DNA of 64,000 bases, from the NCBI GenBank assembly GCA_030015575.1, contig JASDDO010000001.1, positions 138,651,988 through 138,715,987 of the forward strand, in the 5' to 3' direction. Below, piece by piece: positions 10,735-22,946 of this stretch. The notes under the pieces were generated by a model. That model did not search any database and was not told where the DNA came from. It saw nothing but the letters and a program-made list of their open reading frames with translations. A program made the translations under genes and the position numbers. Each line of letters begins with the position of its first letter. The first letter of the stretch is position 1. Origin of the DNA: Agapanthus africanus. Lineage: Eukaryota > Streptophyta > Magnoliopsida > Asparagales > Amaryllidaceae.

Positions 10735-12519
10735 GTTAGGTTTTACCTTCGAGTATAGGATGACCCTTGGTTGATGGAATAGGTGACTAAAGTAGAGTGA
10801 CGTACCGTGGGTATGTCCGCGGCATATTTACGATGCGCCACTCCACTTAAGAAGCCTTAGGATGTACATTTCTTTGCTCAGTATCATATTCATTCCTGAT
10901 CTAGCCTCATCGGTACCCGTTATGTTTTGCCGCCACGATTACGGGCAGGGCGAGCTACGGCTAGAGTTGCGGTCAGCATGAGCTCATTGCGAACGAGGAC
11001 TGACCAGGGCGTAATTCCGGCGACACATGATTGCAGAGATGTGTCTTTTGGATTGTGTTTTTGCGCCACGAGAGTTGGATGGATCACTGTATGAGATTAC
11101 TCGGACGTGCAGATTAGAACCAGAGGATTGAGCCACTGACAGAGGCCAGCCAGATTTTGATGACCGTTGAAGTATTGCTTACTCATGATGATTAAGGCAC
11201 GGTTCAGCGTGCAGACGAGTGAGCCAGTTATTGCTGCGAACGACGAGATATCGCCCCAGATGTTGGAGCTATTGCAGTACGAGATTGTACTAAGAGATTA
11301 TAGAAGGTCGCTAGTCACCGAGGATGAATGACTAGGACAGGTGGATCGTTCGCTACCCCGACGCGAGGTCATCAGATAGATTGATTCCAGCTAGAGACGA
11401 CTTCACGCGGAGACGTTGAGAGTCGACAGAGACAATCGAATGTCAGAAACATATTATTCCAAGTTTAAAGTATTCGGAAAGACATGCAGGAAATTCTGTG
11501 GTCCCTCTAGAAGAATGAAACCCTAACTCGACTTAATGACCGTGTGAAAGCCTTTGAACCTTAGGGTTTGCGGCAGTTCTGCGGCGCTATTAGTGAGGCT
11601 TGGGTTTGCCCTTCTACGGCTGGACCACCGATGCTGTGGTATGTACTCGATACTATTATACTGTACCCAAGATATTGAGCTCTTGGGGGATTATGAGGTT
11701 TTGACAAATCGATCGGATGGCTCGACTTAATTCGGATGCTAGGTGGTGAGATGCATTTCTTGGGACACTCCAGATACGAGGATAGCCGTTGGAGCTCAGT
11801 CCATGCAGCCACGACGAGACAAGTCCGAAGCAGTCGATATTAGAGAAAAGTGGAGTAAGAGGTTCGTGCAAGATCTGGATAAGATGACGTTCCACTCCGC
11901 CGACATCCGAGATGCGATGCGCATGCCGAGGCATAGTACTTGGATATACCTTCCAGAAGGAGTCGCGAGGAGTATGCAGCCATTCCAGAGCAAGGAACAG
12001 ATATAGTAAAGGACGATGACTTCTGGACAGTTGGCAAAGATGAGACTTGGAAGAGACCTTGAGCAGCATTCCTTCCAGGACACTGGTGCAATGATACATG
12101 CACCCAGGATCAGATGTGTCACGTGCATTCAGAGAGTCGGAGGCCGACGCTAGTGACATACTGCTTACGAGTTATCGCGATGATTGACCGAGAGATGACC
12201 AGAAAAATGCTAGAACGGAATCGTCCCCGTTAGCACATCTGACAAGGCCGATGAGCCGATGGATCGTGAGATTGATAACCTACAGGGAAGACAAGGACCT
12301 TTCTGGAATGAATTACGAGAAGACTTGGACCCAGGAGTGGTCATGTTACGCACACCAGCAGGCCAGAGTTCAGGATCGTCGACGAGTCATGCTATGAGTA
12401 ATCACGACAGTTGGCCATAGATTCGTGGAGGATGCGCTTGGGCGGAACTATTCCGCCAAACTTGATTTCGGTATTGTTGGGCGATTTATTCGCATGATTT
12501 GGTTTTGATGACTGAGGAT

Positions 12520-13075
12520 TTACGATTTTGCACGGTGTTGCACTTGATATTGTTTTCGTGCCTTGGTTTCACATGTTATGATTTCATGGGGTTCCATACA
12601 GTTGAGTTGATTTTGTGCGTATATACGCACACGATTTGTTTTTTGCACTTGGTATAGTTCATATATGCTGCAGTGCAGTGATTCGTATTTTGTGCACTTA
12701 GTTGCACTGGACTTCGATTTCGATCGTGATGTTCGATATTTATTTTGTGCACCTGATTGGGTTTTACGCGTGTTTCGGCGCTTGATATTGGATTTCATGA
12801 TTTCGTGCCTGATGGATGCACCTGATTTGGATTTTCGCGCATGTTGGGCGCATGTTATGTGGTACGATTTTGGTGCACACCAGATGCACTAAATCGAGAT
12901 TTTTCGTGCATGTCAGATGCACCTGTTTGCTGTCAGGCACACGCGTTGCCCTTGACAGATGCTTCGTGCACACCCGTTGCACCTTGATGTTGTTTTTGTG
13001 CACCAGCTTTGCACATGTATGGATTTTGATTTCCGTGCGCACCGGACGCACAGGGTTTTCATATGCACTTTTGGG
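12520..13075. repeat. Degenerate array of GTGCA...TGCAC inverted pairs
   Basis: About a dozen units of roughly 30-50 bp each carry GTGCA or GTGCAC followed by TGCAC, separated by T-rich ATTTTCG-type spacers. GTGCA and TGCAC are reverse complements, so each unit can fold. Variants such as GTGCG...CGCAC (13036-13051) and GCGCAT...GGGCGCAT keep or nearly keep pairing. The same array, inverted, is in Tkl-B (33040-33600) and in shortened form in Tkl-C (55955-56085), always at the 3' side of the internal region. Confidence 0.65.
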
Positions 13076-13680
13076 ATTGATTTCTTATGGAGCAGTACAT
13101 TTTTTTGATATTGCAATTTGTTTTCGTACTGAGCAGGACTAGTCAGATGACAGTACCTGAGTGTGTTTTGCATGCATTGATAGATTTCAAAGGGATTTCC
13201 AAAAGCGAGCTATAGTCTCATTATTTACATACGTGTCCGATATGACACGGAACGTTTAAAACAGGAACCCTTCTAAATTGTTTTCAAAACGGCGAAACGT
13301 ACATATTAAACAAAAGATATATACGTATATGGCTATTTTCTTATAAAGACGTCCGCCACTGTGCAGTGTTATGCGCATTGTACATCGACTTTAAAGAATT
13401 TTGGCATGCATTTCCTTCATATATTTACATGTATAGTTCCGATTTCTAGCATATCGGTTTTGCCTTGGATTTGGCATTCGTGTTTTCACCTTGACTCCGA
13501 TGATTGCGAGATGCTTGACGGGGTTTTGTTTTCGAGTAATCTGCTCGTTATGCATGCGCATGTATTGAGCTACGATGCATTTTATGTATTGATGATTTCG
13601 GAGCCCCGTTGACTTGGACATTTTATTGAAATGTTTTAGAATTTGGAGATTTAAATTTAAATTCGGGGACCGAATTTCTT

Positions 13681-13694
13681 TAAGGGGGGAAGAC
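13681..13694 (+). other. Tkl-A polypurine tract
   Basis: TAAGGGGGGAAGAC directly precedes the 3' LTR start TGTAAC. It would prime plus-strand synthesis. It closely resembles the tracts of Tkl-B and Tkl-D on the minus strand. Confidence 0.9.
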
Positions 13695-16600
13695 TGTAAC
13701 ATTTCAAAAAAATAAAATATTATTTTTGGGAATTTTCATAATTCAATATTAATTTTTAATGCATATTTTATAGTCGGTATAATTAAATACCGATAAATGG
13801 TTAAAATTCCGGAGAAAATTTTGGAAATTCTAAATTAGGGTATTTCGTGGAAATATGTCATTTTTAAGCTTTTATGGTTATGTATATGCTATCTTAATGT
13901 TAATTGCGATTAAAAATCGCTAATTGGATTTTTGGCTTTTTGTGCAAAATGTGCACATAACACTTTCCACACTTGTCTCATGTTATGAACTCATGGTGGC
14001 CTAGGGTTGGACCATGTTTAGATGACCATGGTGGGTTAGCCAAGTTTAGGCAACCATGATGGGTTGGACCTTTTGGTTAAGTTAAGTGGGTTAATTAAGG
14101 GTTTAGCTTTGTTAAGGATTGGTTAAGATTAGGGTTGACTTGTGTAGGAGAGAGGGAGAGCCATGATGGTTGTGCACTTTTTAAGAGAGAGAGAGAGAGG
14201 TGGTTAGGGTGTGCCATGATCCATTCTACTTCATAACCCCTTGTGCTCTTTTACTCCCTCTCATACATCAGCCCCAATATCCAACTTCAGCCAACATCAG
14301 CAGCTGAAACAACACTTCAGCCAATCCCACACCAGCCCCTAACATCATAGCCCAACACCTACACACTCACATCAACACTTCAGCCCCCATATCAACACAT
14401 CAGCTGCTGATACACAACATCAGCCCCAATTTCCACACATCAGCCACCATCAGCATATTTCAGCCCAACCCCATCCTGAATATCAGCCCCAATATCACAA
14501 CATCAGCCCCAACACTTCAGCCCCTGCAGTAGCAGCTGCTCCTGGAACAAAAGAAAGAGATTTCAAGCAGCAGCAACAGCTAAGGCAGTAGCACAGCAAT
14601 AGAATTGCTGTTGCAAATAGCAACAGTTACAGCAACAACTTCATTCAAAACCATTCCCACAACCCTACAGCAACACCCTTATACCACAGCAGCTGCTGAA
14701 GCTACTACAAATATAAACAAATTCCAAGCAAACACAACCTCAACCCAAACCAACAGCACCAAACAGTTTCAGCCACTGCCGCAACAGCCAAAAACAGCAG
14801 CAGCAAGTAGCACAGCAACACCAGCAGCTCCACAGCAGCAACAGCCCTTTCCTCCTTCCTTCACCTTCTCTTCTCCTTCATCTAAGATTCCTTGAGGTAT
14901 AATCTCACAACCCAACTCCTATCTTGTTAAGTTCTGGTTTTATAGCAGAATTTAGTATTTATATCGCGATTAGTGCTAGTTTAGGCAAATTTGAGTGAGA
15001 CTTGACCAAGTGTTGGTTTTGATTGTTAGGGTAACCTTATTAAGTGTGTTTGAGACCAGTTAACCCCAGAACACCACAGATTTCCTGTAAGTTACCTGAA
15101 TGTTTCAACTTGGCGTATTTTAGCGATTTTGTCGATTTGTGACCTCTCTGGTATCTGCTTCAACCCGAGACCTCCTAAAATAAAATTGACCTGGCAGTAA
15201 ACTGTACAGGCACCCTGGAACCATCCCACAAAGCCCTAGCACCCAACTCCCATACCAGGCCGCAGATAAATTCCCTCTGGCCGCAATTTTCGCCCAGAAC
15301 AGTAGGGAACCCCCTCGTTTTGCGTGCACGGCTATTTTACCTATAAACTTGACCCTGGGTATGTCTAGTTTTGTCTGGTTCCAATCAGGGTAGAATATGG
15401 GTTGATTTTCTTGAGTCGGCGCATGATTTACAACTTATTTTCGTATGGATTTTGGTATTCAATGATTCGTTTCTGTCGGATGGCGTTTGAACGCCAACGG
15501 CAGAGGATTATTGGCTGTGTTTGCACGCGAGGCCGTAGGTTTTTACCTATGGGCGTAGCGTGCACCATTTTGGTTTCGGACATGGTTTTCTTGTGTTTTA
15601 GCGTGTGATATCCTTGTAGGTATCCCACGTGGCGTCGAAGCGTTGGAGATGCAAATAGCAACATCGGCACCGGCACGCATAAAGAAAGGTGAGTAGATTT
15701 ATATCTACGGGAAGAAGTCGGGTGGATGGCATATAGCACCCCCGCAGTTCGTAGTGATGTATACGGATGCGTATACACACTAACAATTAATATATGTTGT
15801 TTGGGATTAATTATTGATGTTAAAATGGATATTGGTATGTTGGATTGGTGAAAGGTTACGAAACCCTAGGGGTAGTGGGTGCACTACACATACACACACA
15901 TATATACTTGCATACATCCTTATTTCAGATGTGGTTGTGGGATTCTATATAGTTATGTGTCCACATGGGTATGGGACTATGTGTTCACATACGGATTTAA
16001 GGATGATACTTGGGATTGAGATGAGTCGATGATCTTTGATCTGAGATTATGATATCGGTGATTGACAGGATTCGTACTTGATATACGTCCAGATATGATA
16101 GCGGGTCTTGGATGACGATGCCATGTGCATAGTGATAAATATAAAATGATCGACATGTGATTATGTACGAGATATGATATGATATGATATGACAAGATAA
16201 TTATGATAGGCCGCATTGGGTGATGTATATTCCTTGTGATGATATATGCTGATGATATCGATTTATACGAGACTGTCGATCAGTAGTCAGATCATAATTA
16301 TAGTGATGATATTAGAATTGTACTAGACATAGGTCAGTACCCCAGATGATGATCTTGATAAAAAGGATACCAGATGAGTAATATAATGATTGTGATATTG
16401 ACCCGTACCCGGATTTGGGGATGTCGTACGACGGATTTACGTACGAGCTATATTTTGATGTTTGATCCGCCCTCTTGACTTGGGGATAACCGATTATAGA
16501 GATATGGTATCGGATGTGATATTATCGAGGCGGGATCACCGACTATATATGTATATATATGTATCGACTCAGAGGTTAGGCGGTTTACCTTACCTGCAGT

Positions 16601-18216
16601 TAACCTATTAGCTCAGCCTTATAGTTGGTGTAGCTATAGGACTCTTATGACATTAGATGCAGTTCAGCTATCCTTGTGTTTAGCTTTCAGCTCCCGCATA
16701 TTATTGTTGTTGCTCTGCATCACATACTTATTATGATTAATATTCCATTATTGATATCATGCTGTTAGGACACCAGCACCATTACCGATGATGCGTATGT
16801 TCCACATACACTTACTTGCCAGCTCACACACATCTTCATCGGTAATTGCCATGTCACTACACAGTAGTATTATTGCATCAGGATATGACCCTTGTATGTG
16901 CATTCTATTATTCCATGTTGCATGATATACTGTTATACTTGCATTTCATCTATATGTCACATACATCATGCTTCCTGATTATACGCATTGAGAAATGGTG
17001 TTTCTATGATATTTCTGGATTTGGGAACCGTGGATATTTCAAAGAGATTATGAAATTGTTTTAAAAACCCGGTTACCCTTGATATGATATTTCAGTGCGT
17101 CCACCATGTGTTTTCTCGGTGCTGAGAGTGACATGTGAAACCCGATTCGAGGAGGCGGATGAGACCGATTGCGGGTACATGGTGGACCCGGTGCGGTACC
17201 CTGGGGCAAGAAGATCGCAGGAGATGGCGTTGAGCCTGGCAGGGGAGCACTACCGACCGGTGATTTTACCCGACGCGTCGGATATCCGGAGGATACCGTC
17301 GTAGTCATGAGATGGATGGTAGGGGCCGATCTGGACTGACGGTGCCCTGAATTTTATGATTGAGACATTGAGATTTGAGATATTGAGGTACAGAGATTGT
17401 GATACAGAGATATCGAGATATTGGGATTTATGTTTTATGCCGTTGCTAGGCACCGTTTATGTTGATTTCATTTATGATACCTCATTTTAAAAATACAAAA
17501 ATCTCACAAATTTATGAAAGCAGTTTTCTTCAGTATATGTATTCTGTTTCATGCATTCATACATCATTCATATGATACATTGCCACCTGATGCACTGACA
17601 CGGACACATGGGTTTACACTTGGGTTAGATATTTACCCTAGTCTTGTTATAGATTGCTGGTTATATATTTGAGGATTATATATTATGATCATATGACCTA
17701 GGATTGCGTCATACATGCGATTTTCTGTTCGTAGATCTTTTCTACTCACGAGTTGGCAACTCACCCCCGTTGTGCCCCAGTTTCTTGCAGGTGTTGCCGT
17801 ACGGGTTTATTTCGGCTTTGCGGGCACAGCTTCTTCCAGGCGACTTGCTAGTAGGTGGGTTATTTGTATCGTACCCATCATTATACATTGTATACTATAT
17901 TTTAGTTGTATCTAGAAGTTCCATCAACCAAACATGTACTTATTTGAGGTAGAGACCAGTGATGTTTATTCTTCGACCTTAGAGTCGCACGCTATATTTC
18001 TGTGGATTTCTTGTTGTTGGAGTTTCCTTTTCTGTTGTGATCCTCGCCTTTAGGCGTTGTATATTATGTTGCTAGCTGGTTGACTTCTTGTGGTTTTCCT
18101 ACACTCTACTACTTTCCTTGGTTTGGATTTCTGGGCTCGGCTTACTTAGAGCACGTACGCCTTGAGACGTTCGTAGCCTAAGTGCCGGTCATGTTCCGTA
18201 CTTTCGGGACATGACA
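13695..18216 (+). repeat. Tkl-A 3' LTR
   Basis: This is a 4522-bp copy of the LTR at 6188-10718, with the same start and end. It contains the second copies of the promoter motif, the CAG-rich segment and the conserved 17755-17776 block. Microsatellites are shorter here. Confidence 0.95.
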
Positions 18217-19062
18217 ACTCAGGTACCTTTTCAAAACAACAATTCAAACCTGTCTTTTCAACAATTTCAAAATTCAAATTTTCAAAACCAGAAATTGGGA
18301 TACTCTAAAAACCAGCCCCAACAGCCGAATCAACCCGACCCAACCTATACACCCCCTGGGTTCGCCCAAGACGACAAGAGGATGTCATCCATTGAAAAAG
18401 GGTTGGAAGCTTTGATTAAAACTTCTGCGCAGATTTCGTCTAGTCTGGCTACTTTTATGCAAACATCTGGTCAGTTGCATAGCGCTAACACTCAAGCAAT
18501 AACCAGACTAGAAATCCAAATCAGTCAATTAGCTGCTGCAGTTAATGAACGTGAAAAAAGGAACATTTCCCTCTCAACCCGTGACAAATCCAAGAGAGCA
18601 GAGAAACAACAACGCTCATATTGTTTAGCAGAACAATATTGAGAATGCGAACGCCGTCACCGTCCTCAGATCAGGACGTACGATTGACAACAAGGTTGTC
18701 AACCCATGACTCATCCAAACATGCGGTTGTCAGTTTACCAGCACGTATCTCATCTTCTGTTCCTCATTATGATCCGTCATCATCTTCATTAGCTTCTTCT
18801 TCTTCTTCTTTGTCGTCGTCGTCTGCTGCACATCCTTCAAAGCAGCTTGAGAATTCGCCGCAAGTCTACCCTGATGATCCAGTAAGAACACTCCCGCCTT
18901 CTGCACCTGTTCCATCTGCAACTTCTCCAAACTTCGTGTTTGGGCCTAAGGCTCCCTATCCTAATAGGTTGAAATCAAAGAAGCCTTCTGCAAGTATAGA
19001 AAAGGTGTTAGAGGTCTTCAAACGCTGTGAGGTTAACATTCCGTTGTTGGACGTAGTCCAAT
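18217..19062 (+). pseudogene. Athila gag, C-terminal part, and start of pol linker
   Basis: It resumes the frame broken at 6188 with QVPFQNNNSNLSFQQFQNSN, then a Gln/Asn-rich tail and a coiled-coil-like stretch (TRLEIQISQLAAAV). Homology then moves between all three frames: NNAHIV and ENANAVTVLRSGRTI are readable near 18605-18700 in another frame, and a Ser-rich spacer follows in a third (18740-18860). It ends near PYPNRLKSKKP...VNIPLLDVVQ with a stop at 19061-19063. Several small indels are required. Confidence 0.75.
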
Positions 19063-19063
19063 A

Positions 19064-19664
19064 AGTTCCGGCGTATGCAAAATTCCTGAAGGATTTGTGC
19101 ACACAAAAATGACGCACGAATGTGCCCATAACAGTCTTCTTAGCCGCTACTCTAAGCGATGTCTTGTCCAAATCCATTCCGGTAAAATATAAGAACTCTG
19201 GCTGTCCTACTCTTTCTTGCACTATCGGGGACAAGCAAATCAATCGTGCCTTATTAGACTTAAGGGCAAGTGTGAATCTTTTCCCGTACTCAGTTTACAA
19301 ACAACTGGGATTAGGAGAACTCAAGCCGACCAGAGTGACTCTGCAACTGGAAGATCGATCAATAAAGATACCGAGGGGAGAAATCGATGATGTTCTAATC
19401 AGGGTCGGGGAATTCATATTCCCCATAGATTTCATTGTGCTGGAGACTGAGCCCGTCACCAATCCCAGCGGTCAAATTCCAGTCATCCTGGGGTGGCCTT
19501 TCCTAACCACATCCAACGCGTTGATCAATTGTCATAATGGATCCATGAAACTCTCATTTGGAAACATGACAGTTGACCTCAACATCTTCACGCTAGGAAA
19601 CCAAGCGAGCGAGAAACACGACGATACATTTGAAGTCAACATTGTATACGATATGTCTGAGTAG
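19064..19664 (+). pseudogene. Athila aspartic protease (active-site neighbour changed)
   Basis: The protease would cut the Gag-Pol polyprotein. After a stop-ridden start (VPAYAKFLKDLCTQK), an open frame gives VPITVFLAATLSD, GCPTLSCTIGDKQINRALLDL, then the active-site loop ALLDLRASVNLFP. The catalytic Asp (GAC, 19257-19259) is present. The following Gly of the usual D-(T/L)-G is Arg (AGG, 19263-19265), a G-to-A type change expected to inactivate it. The flap and C-terminal ILGWPFLTTSNALINC motif are intact. The frame ends at a stop before the RT. Confidence 0.8.
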
Positions 19665-19944
19665 GGGACATTTGACTTCAAAAATGAGTGTCTTGAAGAA
19701 ACGTTAGAAGAACTATTTTCTGAGGAACTTCTTTTCCTTGAGAAGCTATGTCCTGAACAGGCTTCCTACGCACACCGGGGCCCCAATTTGAACCACTTCG
19801 TAACGAACCGGCCCCTGAAGTGCAACCATCTGTGGAGGAGCCACCAAAACTCGACCTCAAAGTTCTTCCTAACCACCTCAAGTATGCATACTTAGGAAAT
19901 AATGAAACGCTTCCAGTTATAATCGCAACTAACCTTACGCTTGA

Positions 19945-21540
19945 GTAAGAGTTGGCCTTCATGGACGTTTTGAGAAAGAACATGGAAGCAATTGGGTGGT
20001 CAATGGATGATATCAAAGGAATCAGCCCTGCTATCTTTCAGCACCGAATCCATATGACTGATGATTCCAAACCCTTCAAGGATTCTCAACGCCGGCTTAA
20101 ACCGGTAATGAAAGAAGCGATGAGGAATGAAATGCTTAAGTGTCTTGACAATGGGATCATCTATCACATCTCTGATAGCTAGTGGGTAAGCCCCATTCAC
20201 ATTGTGCCAAAAACATCGGGTATCACTGTAATCACGAATGAAGCAAACGGGCTAGTCCCAACCCGCACACAAACGGGGTAGCGAGTCTGTATTGATTACA
20301 GAAAGCTCAACGCAGCCACTCGCAAGGATCATTTCCCGCTGCCCTTCATTAATCAAATGCTTGAACAGCTAGCCAGACATACCTACTATTGTTTCTTAGA
20401 TGGGTATTCCAGCTACAATCAAATCCCGATCGATTCGGAGGATCAGGACAAAACGACTTTCACTTGTCCTTTTGGCACATTCGTCTACCGTCATATGCCC
20501 TTTGGGCTGTTTAATGCACCTGCAACATTTCAGCGGTGCATGATGAGCATCTTTTCTAACATGGTAGAGCGATTCTTGGAAGTATTCATGGATGATTTCT
20601 CTGTCTTTGGAGATTCATTCTCCGAGTGTCTTACGCATCTTGAACTTGTAATGATGTGATGCAAAGAAAAGCATCTGACACTCAATTGGGAAAAGTGTCA
20701 TTTCATGGTCAAACACGGCATTGTGTTATGTCATATCATTTCTGAAAATGGTATCGAAGTCGATAAAGCAAAAATCGATGTCATTTCAAGCCTCCCACGT
20801 CCACGGGCTGTCCGTGATATCAGGGCATTCTTAGGCCACGCCGGTTTTTACAGGCGTTTCATCAAGGATTTTAGTAAACTGGATAGACCCTTGACTTCTT
20901 TGTTGTCTAAGGATATTCCTTTTGATTTCAATTCTGAGTGCCTTACTACGTTCAACCTTCTGAAATCGGAGATCACTTCCGCTCCGATCTTAAGTGCACC
21001 AGACTAGAATGAACCTTTTGAGCTAATGTGCGATACTTCTGACTTTGCGATAGGCGCTGTTTTGGGACATCGATTTGAAAAGAAGCCGTACGTTATCCAC
21101 TATGCGAGCAGGACGTTGAATAACACGCAGCTGAATTAAACCACCACTGAAAAGGAATTCTTAGCTGTCGTTTACGCACTGGAAAAATTCCGTCCTTACT
21201 TGATCGGGACCCATGTCACGATTTATACCGATCATTCTACACTTAGGCATCATTTTGCAAAGAAGGATGCCAAAGCTAGATTGATACGTTGGATTCTCCT
21301 TCTTCAAGAATTTGATTTGACTATCAAGGATAAGAAAGGAACCGACAATGTTGTTGCCGATCATTTGTCTCGCTTAACAAATGCACTAACTGAGGAAATT
21401 CCAATCAATGAGCAGTTCCCAGACGAACAACTTCTCTCCATATCAAGCGAACCCTGGTTCGCTGATATTATGAACTTTCTTGTCACCGGAGAAACACCTT
21501 CTTTTTGGTCGAATCAGGACAAGTCAAAATTTCTCTCCTA
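19945..21540 (+). pseudogene. Athila reverse transcriptase-RNase H
   Basis: It copies RNA into DNA. RT blocks are HRIHMTDDSKPFKD, RVCIDYRKLNAATRKDHFPLPF, FLDGYSSYNQIPI, MPFGLFNAPATFQRCMM and the catalytic FMDDFSVFG (FMDD codons 20585-20596), the usual Athila form of YxDD. RNase H follows with the acidic residues visible in CDTSDFAIG, TEKEFLAVVYALEKF, YTDHSTL and VVADHLSRL. In-frame stops fall in ISDS*WVSPI (about 20180), TQTG*RVCIDY (20279), LVMM*CKEK (20657), ILSAPD*NEPF (21005) and QLN*TTTEKE (21137). Most are explained by single C-to-T or G-to-A changes. There is otherwise little frame loss. Confidence 0.9.
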
Positions 21541-22669
21541 AGTCAAATTATTTTATTGGGATGAACCATACCTGTTCAAGTACTGTCCTGACCAGATTAT
21601 TAGAAGGTGCGTCTCTAAGTCTGAAACGAGAAGCATTCTGTCTTTTTGTCATGATCAAGCTTGTGGGGGCCATTTTGAACCCAGAAAGACGGCGGAAAAA
21701 GTTTTGCAAAGAGGCTTCTACTGGCCGACGCTTTTCAAGGATGCTTTCGAATATTGCAAAATTTGTAGCCGATGTCAACACATGGGAAAGATTGGAAAAC
21801 AGAATGAGATGCCCCTACAATCCATTCTGATTGTAGAGATTTTTTACGTCTGGGGTATCGATTTCATGGGGTCATTCCCAAACTCTTTTGGAAATTTGTA
21901 CATTTTGTTGGCCGTGGACTATGTGTCCAAATGGGTGGAAGATTTCCCATGTCGAACCAACGATAACAAGGTTGTTGTAAAATTCTTAAAGTAGAACATC
22001 TTTTCTCGGTTTGGCACACCTTGCACTATCATTAGTGATAATGGAACGCATTTTTACAATCGATTTTTTGAATCACTAATGAAGAAATACTCTATTAGCC
22101 ACAAGTTATCAATACCCTACCATCCTCAAACTTGCGGTCAGGTCAAAGTCTTCAATAGACAGATTAAACAGATTCTGGAAAAGACTGTCAGCCATAACTG
22201 TAATGATTGGTCATTGAAGTTAAATGATGCGCTTTGGGTGTTTCGCACTGCTTTCGAAACGAATTTAGGTATGTCTCCATACCGACTCATCTTCGGAAAA
22301 GCGTGTCATCTGCCTGTTGAATTGGAACACCGCGCATTCTGGGCAATCAAACAGCTCAACATCGACCTAGAAAAAGCCGGTGAGGCAAGAAAACTTCAAT
22401 AAAATGAGCTCGAAGAGATACGCAATGATGCGTATGAGAACGCTAAGCTATACAAGGAAAAAACAAAAGTTTTTCACGACAAAGCGATTCTCAAAAAAAC
22501 ATTCACTGTAGGCCAGAAGGTTCTGCTTTACGACTCAAGACTTCATCTGTTTCCTGGTAAATTGAAGTCACGTTGGACTGGTCCGTTTATTGTGCGCACC
22601 ATTTTTCTGCATGGTGCGGTCAACATTGAAGATCAGCACTTCGGCAACACTTTCAAGGTTAATGGCTAA
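21541..22669 (+). pseudogene. Athila integrase (catalytic Glu replaced by Lys)
   Basis: It would join element DNA to the host. The HHCC zinc domain (FCHDQACGGHFEP...YCKICSRC), the first Asp in GIDFMGSFP and the second in [11 protein letters not shown] are present. The Glu of the D-D-E triad lies in GQVxV before NRQIKQILE; here the codon at 22145-22147 is AAA (Lys). Stops occur at 21541 (TAA), 21992, 22400 and 22667. The C-terminal part reads [38 protein letters not shown], as in Athila. It is dead both by stops and by the active-site change. Confidence 0.85.
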
Positions 22670-22946
22670 AGTCTGAAGTCATTCTTAGAACTGCCTGCGG
22701 AAATGGGGGAGCTCATGCTTTTACATGAGCCACGATATCTTGATTATATCACATCCCCATGTCATTTTTCCCGTATATACTTTTTGAGTCTTTTTGTAAT
22801 TATTTGCGGTTTTTTTAATTTCTTTTTGAAAAGGGTTTTTTTGCAAACTACCTTTAAATACACCCCAACCCAACCTGAGACCTCATCTTCAGATTTTCCC
22901 AAAACTCTACAACTCTCTCCTCCAAACAAACCCTAAAACCAGAGAT

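Larger units (their letters stand above)
10719..13694 (+). other. Tkl-A internal region, non-coding
   Basis: The region between the LTRs has no recognisable retroviral domain. Its middle (about 11100-12100) aligns with Tkl-B (minus, about 34000-34800) and Tkl-C (minus, about 56500-57250). One readable peptide, WSKRFVQDLDKMTF near 11850-11895, recurs with changes in both. The last 0.6 kb is an array of GTGCA...TGCAC inverted pairs. The longest open frame (11656-12159, minus) overlaps others and is not kept in the relatives. Confidence 0.7.
6188..18216 (+). mobile_element. Tkl-A, LARD-like non-autonomous Gypsy element
   Basis: Two long LTRs (6188-10718, 4531 bp; 13695-18216, 4522 bp) flank 2976 bp of internal DNA with a Met-tRNA primer site and a polypurine tract but no recognisable protease, RT, integrase or gag. 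LTRs of 4.5 kb with about 3 kb between them is the published LARD layout. LTR start (TGTAACATTT), tract, primer site and an internal LTR block are shared with Tkl-D, which carries a chromodomain-type pol, so a Tekay/Del-like element is the likely source of its enzymes. It sits inside the Athila gag. Confidence 0.9.

Noticed and set aside
11656..12159. 167-residue minus-strand open frame inside Tkl-A
   Set aside because: It overlaps several other frames on both strands, is not kept in Tkl-B or Tkl-C, and shows no domain.
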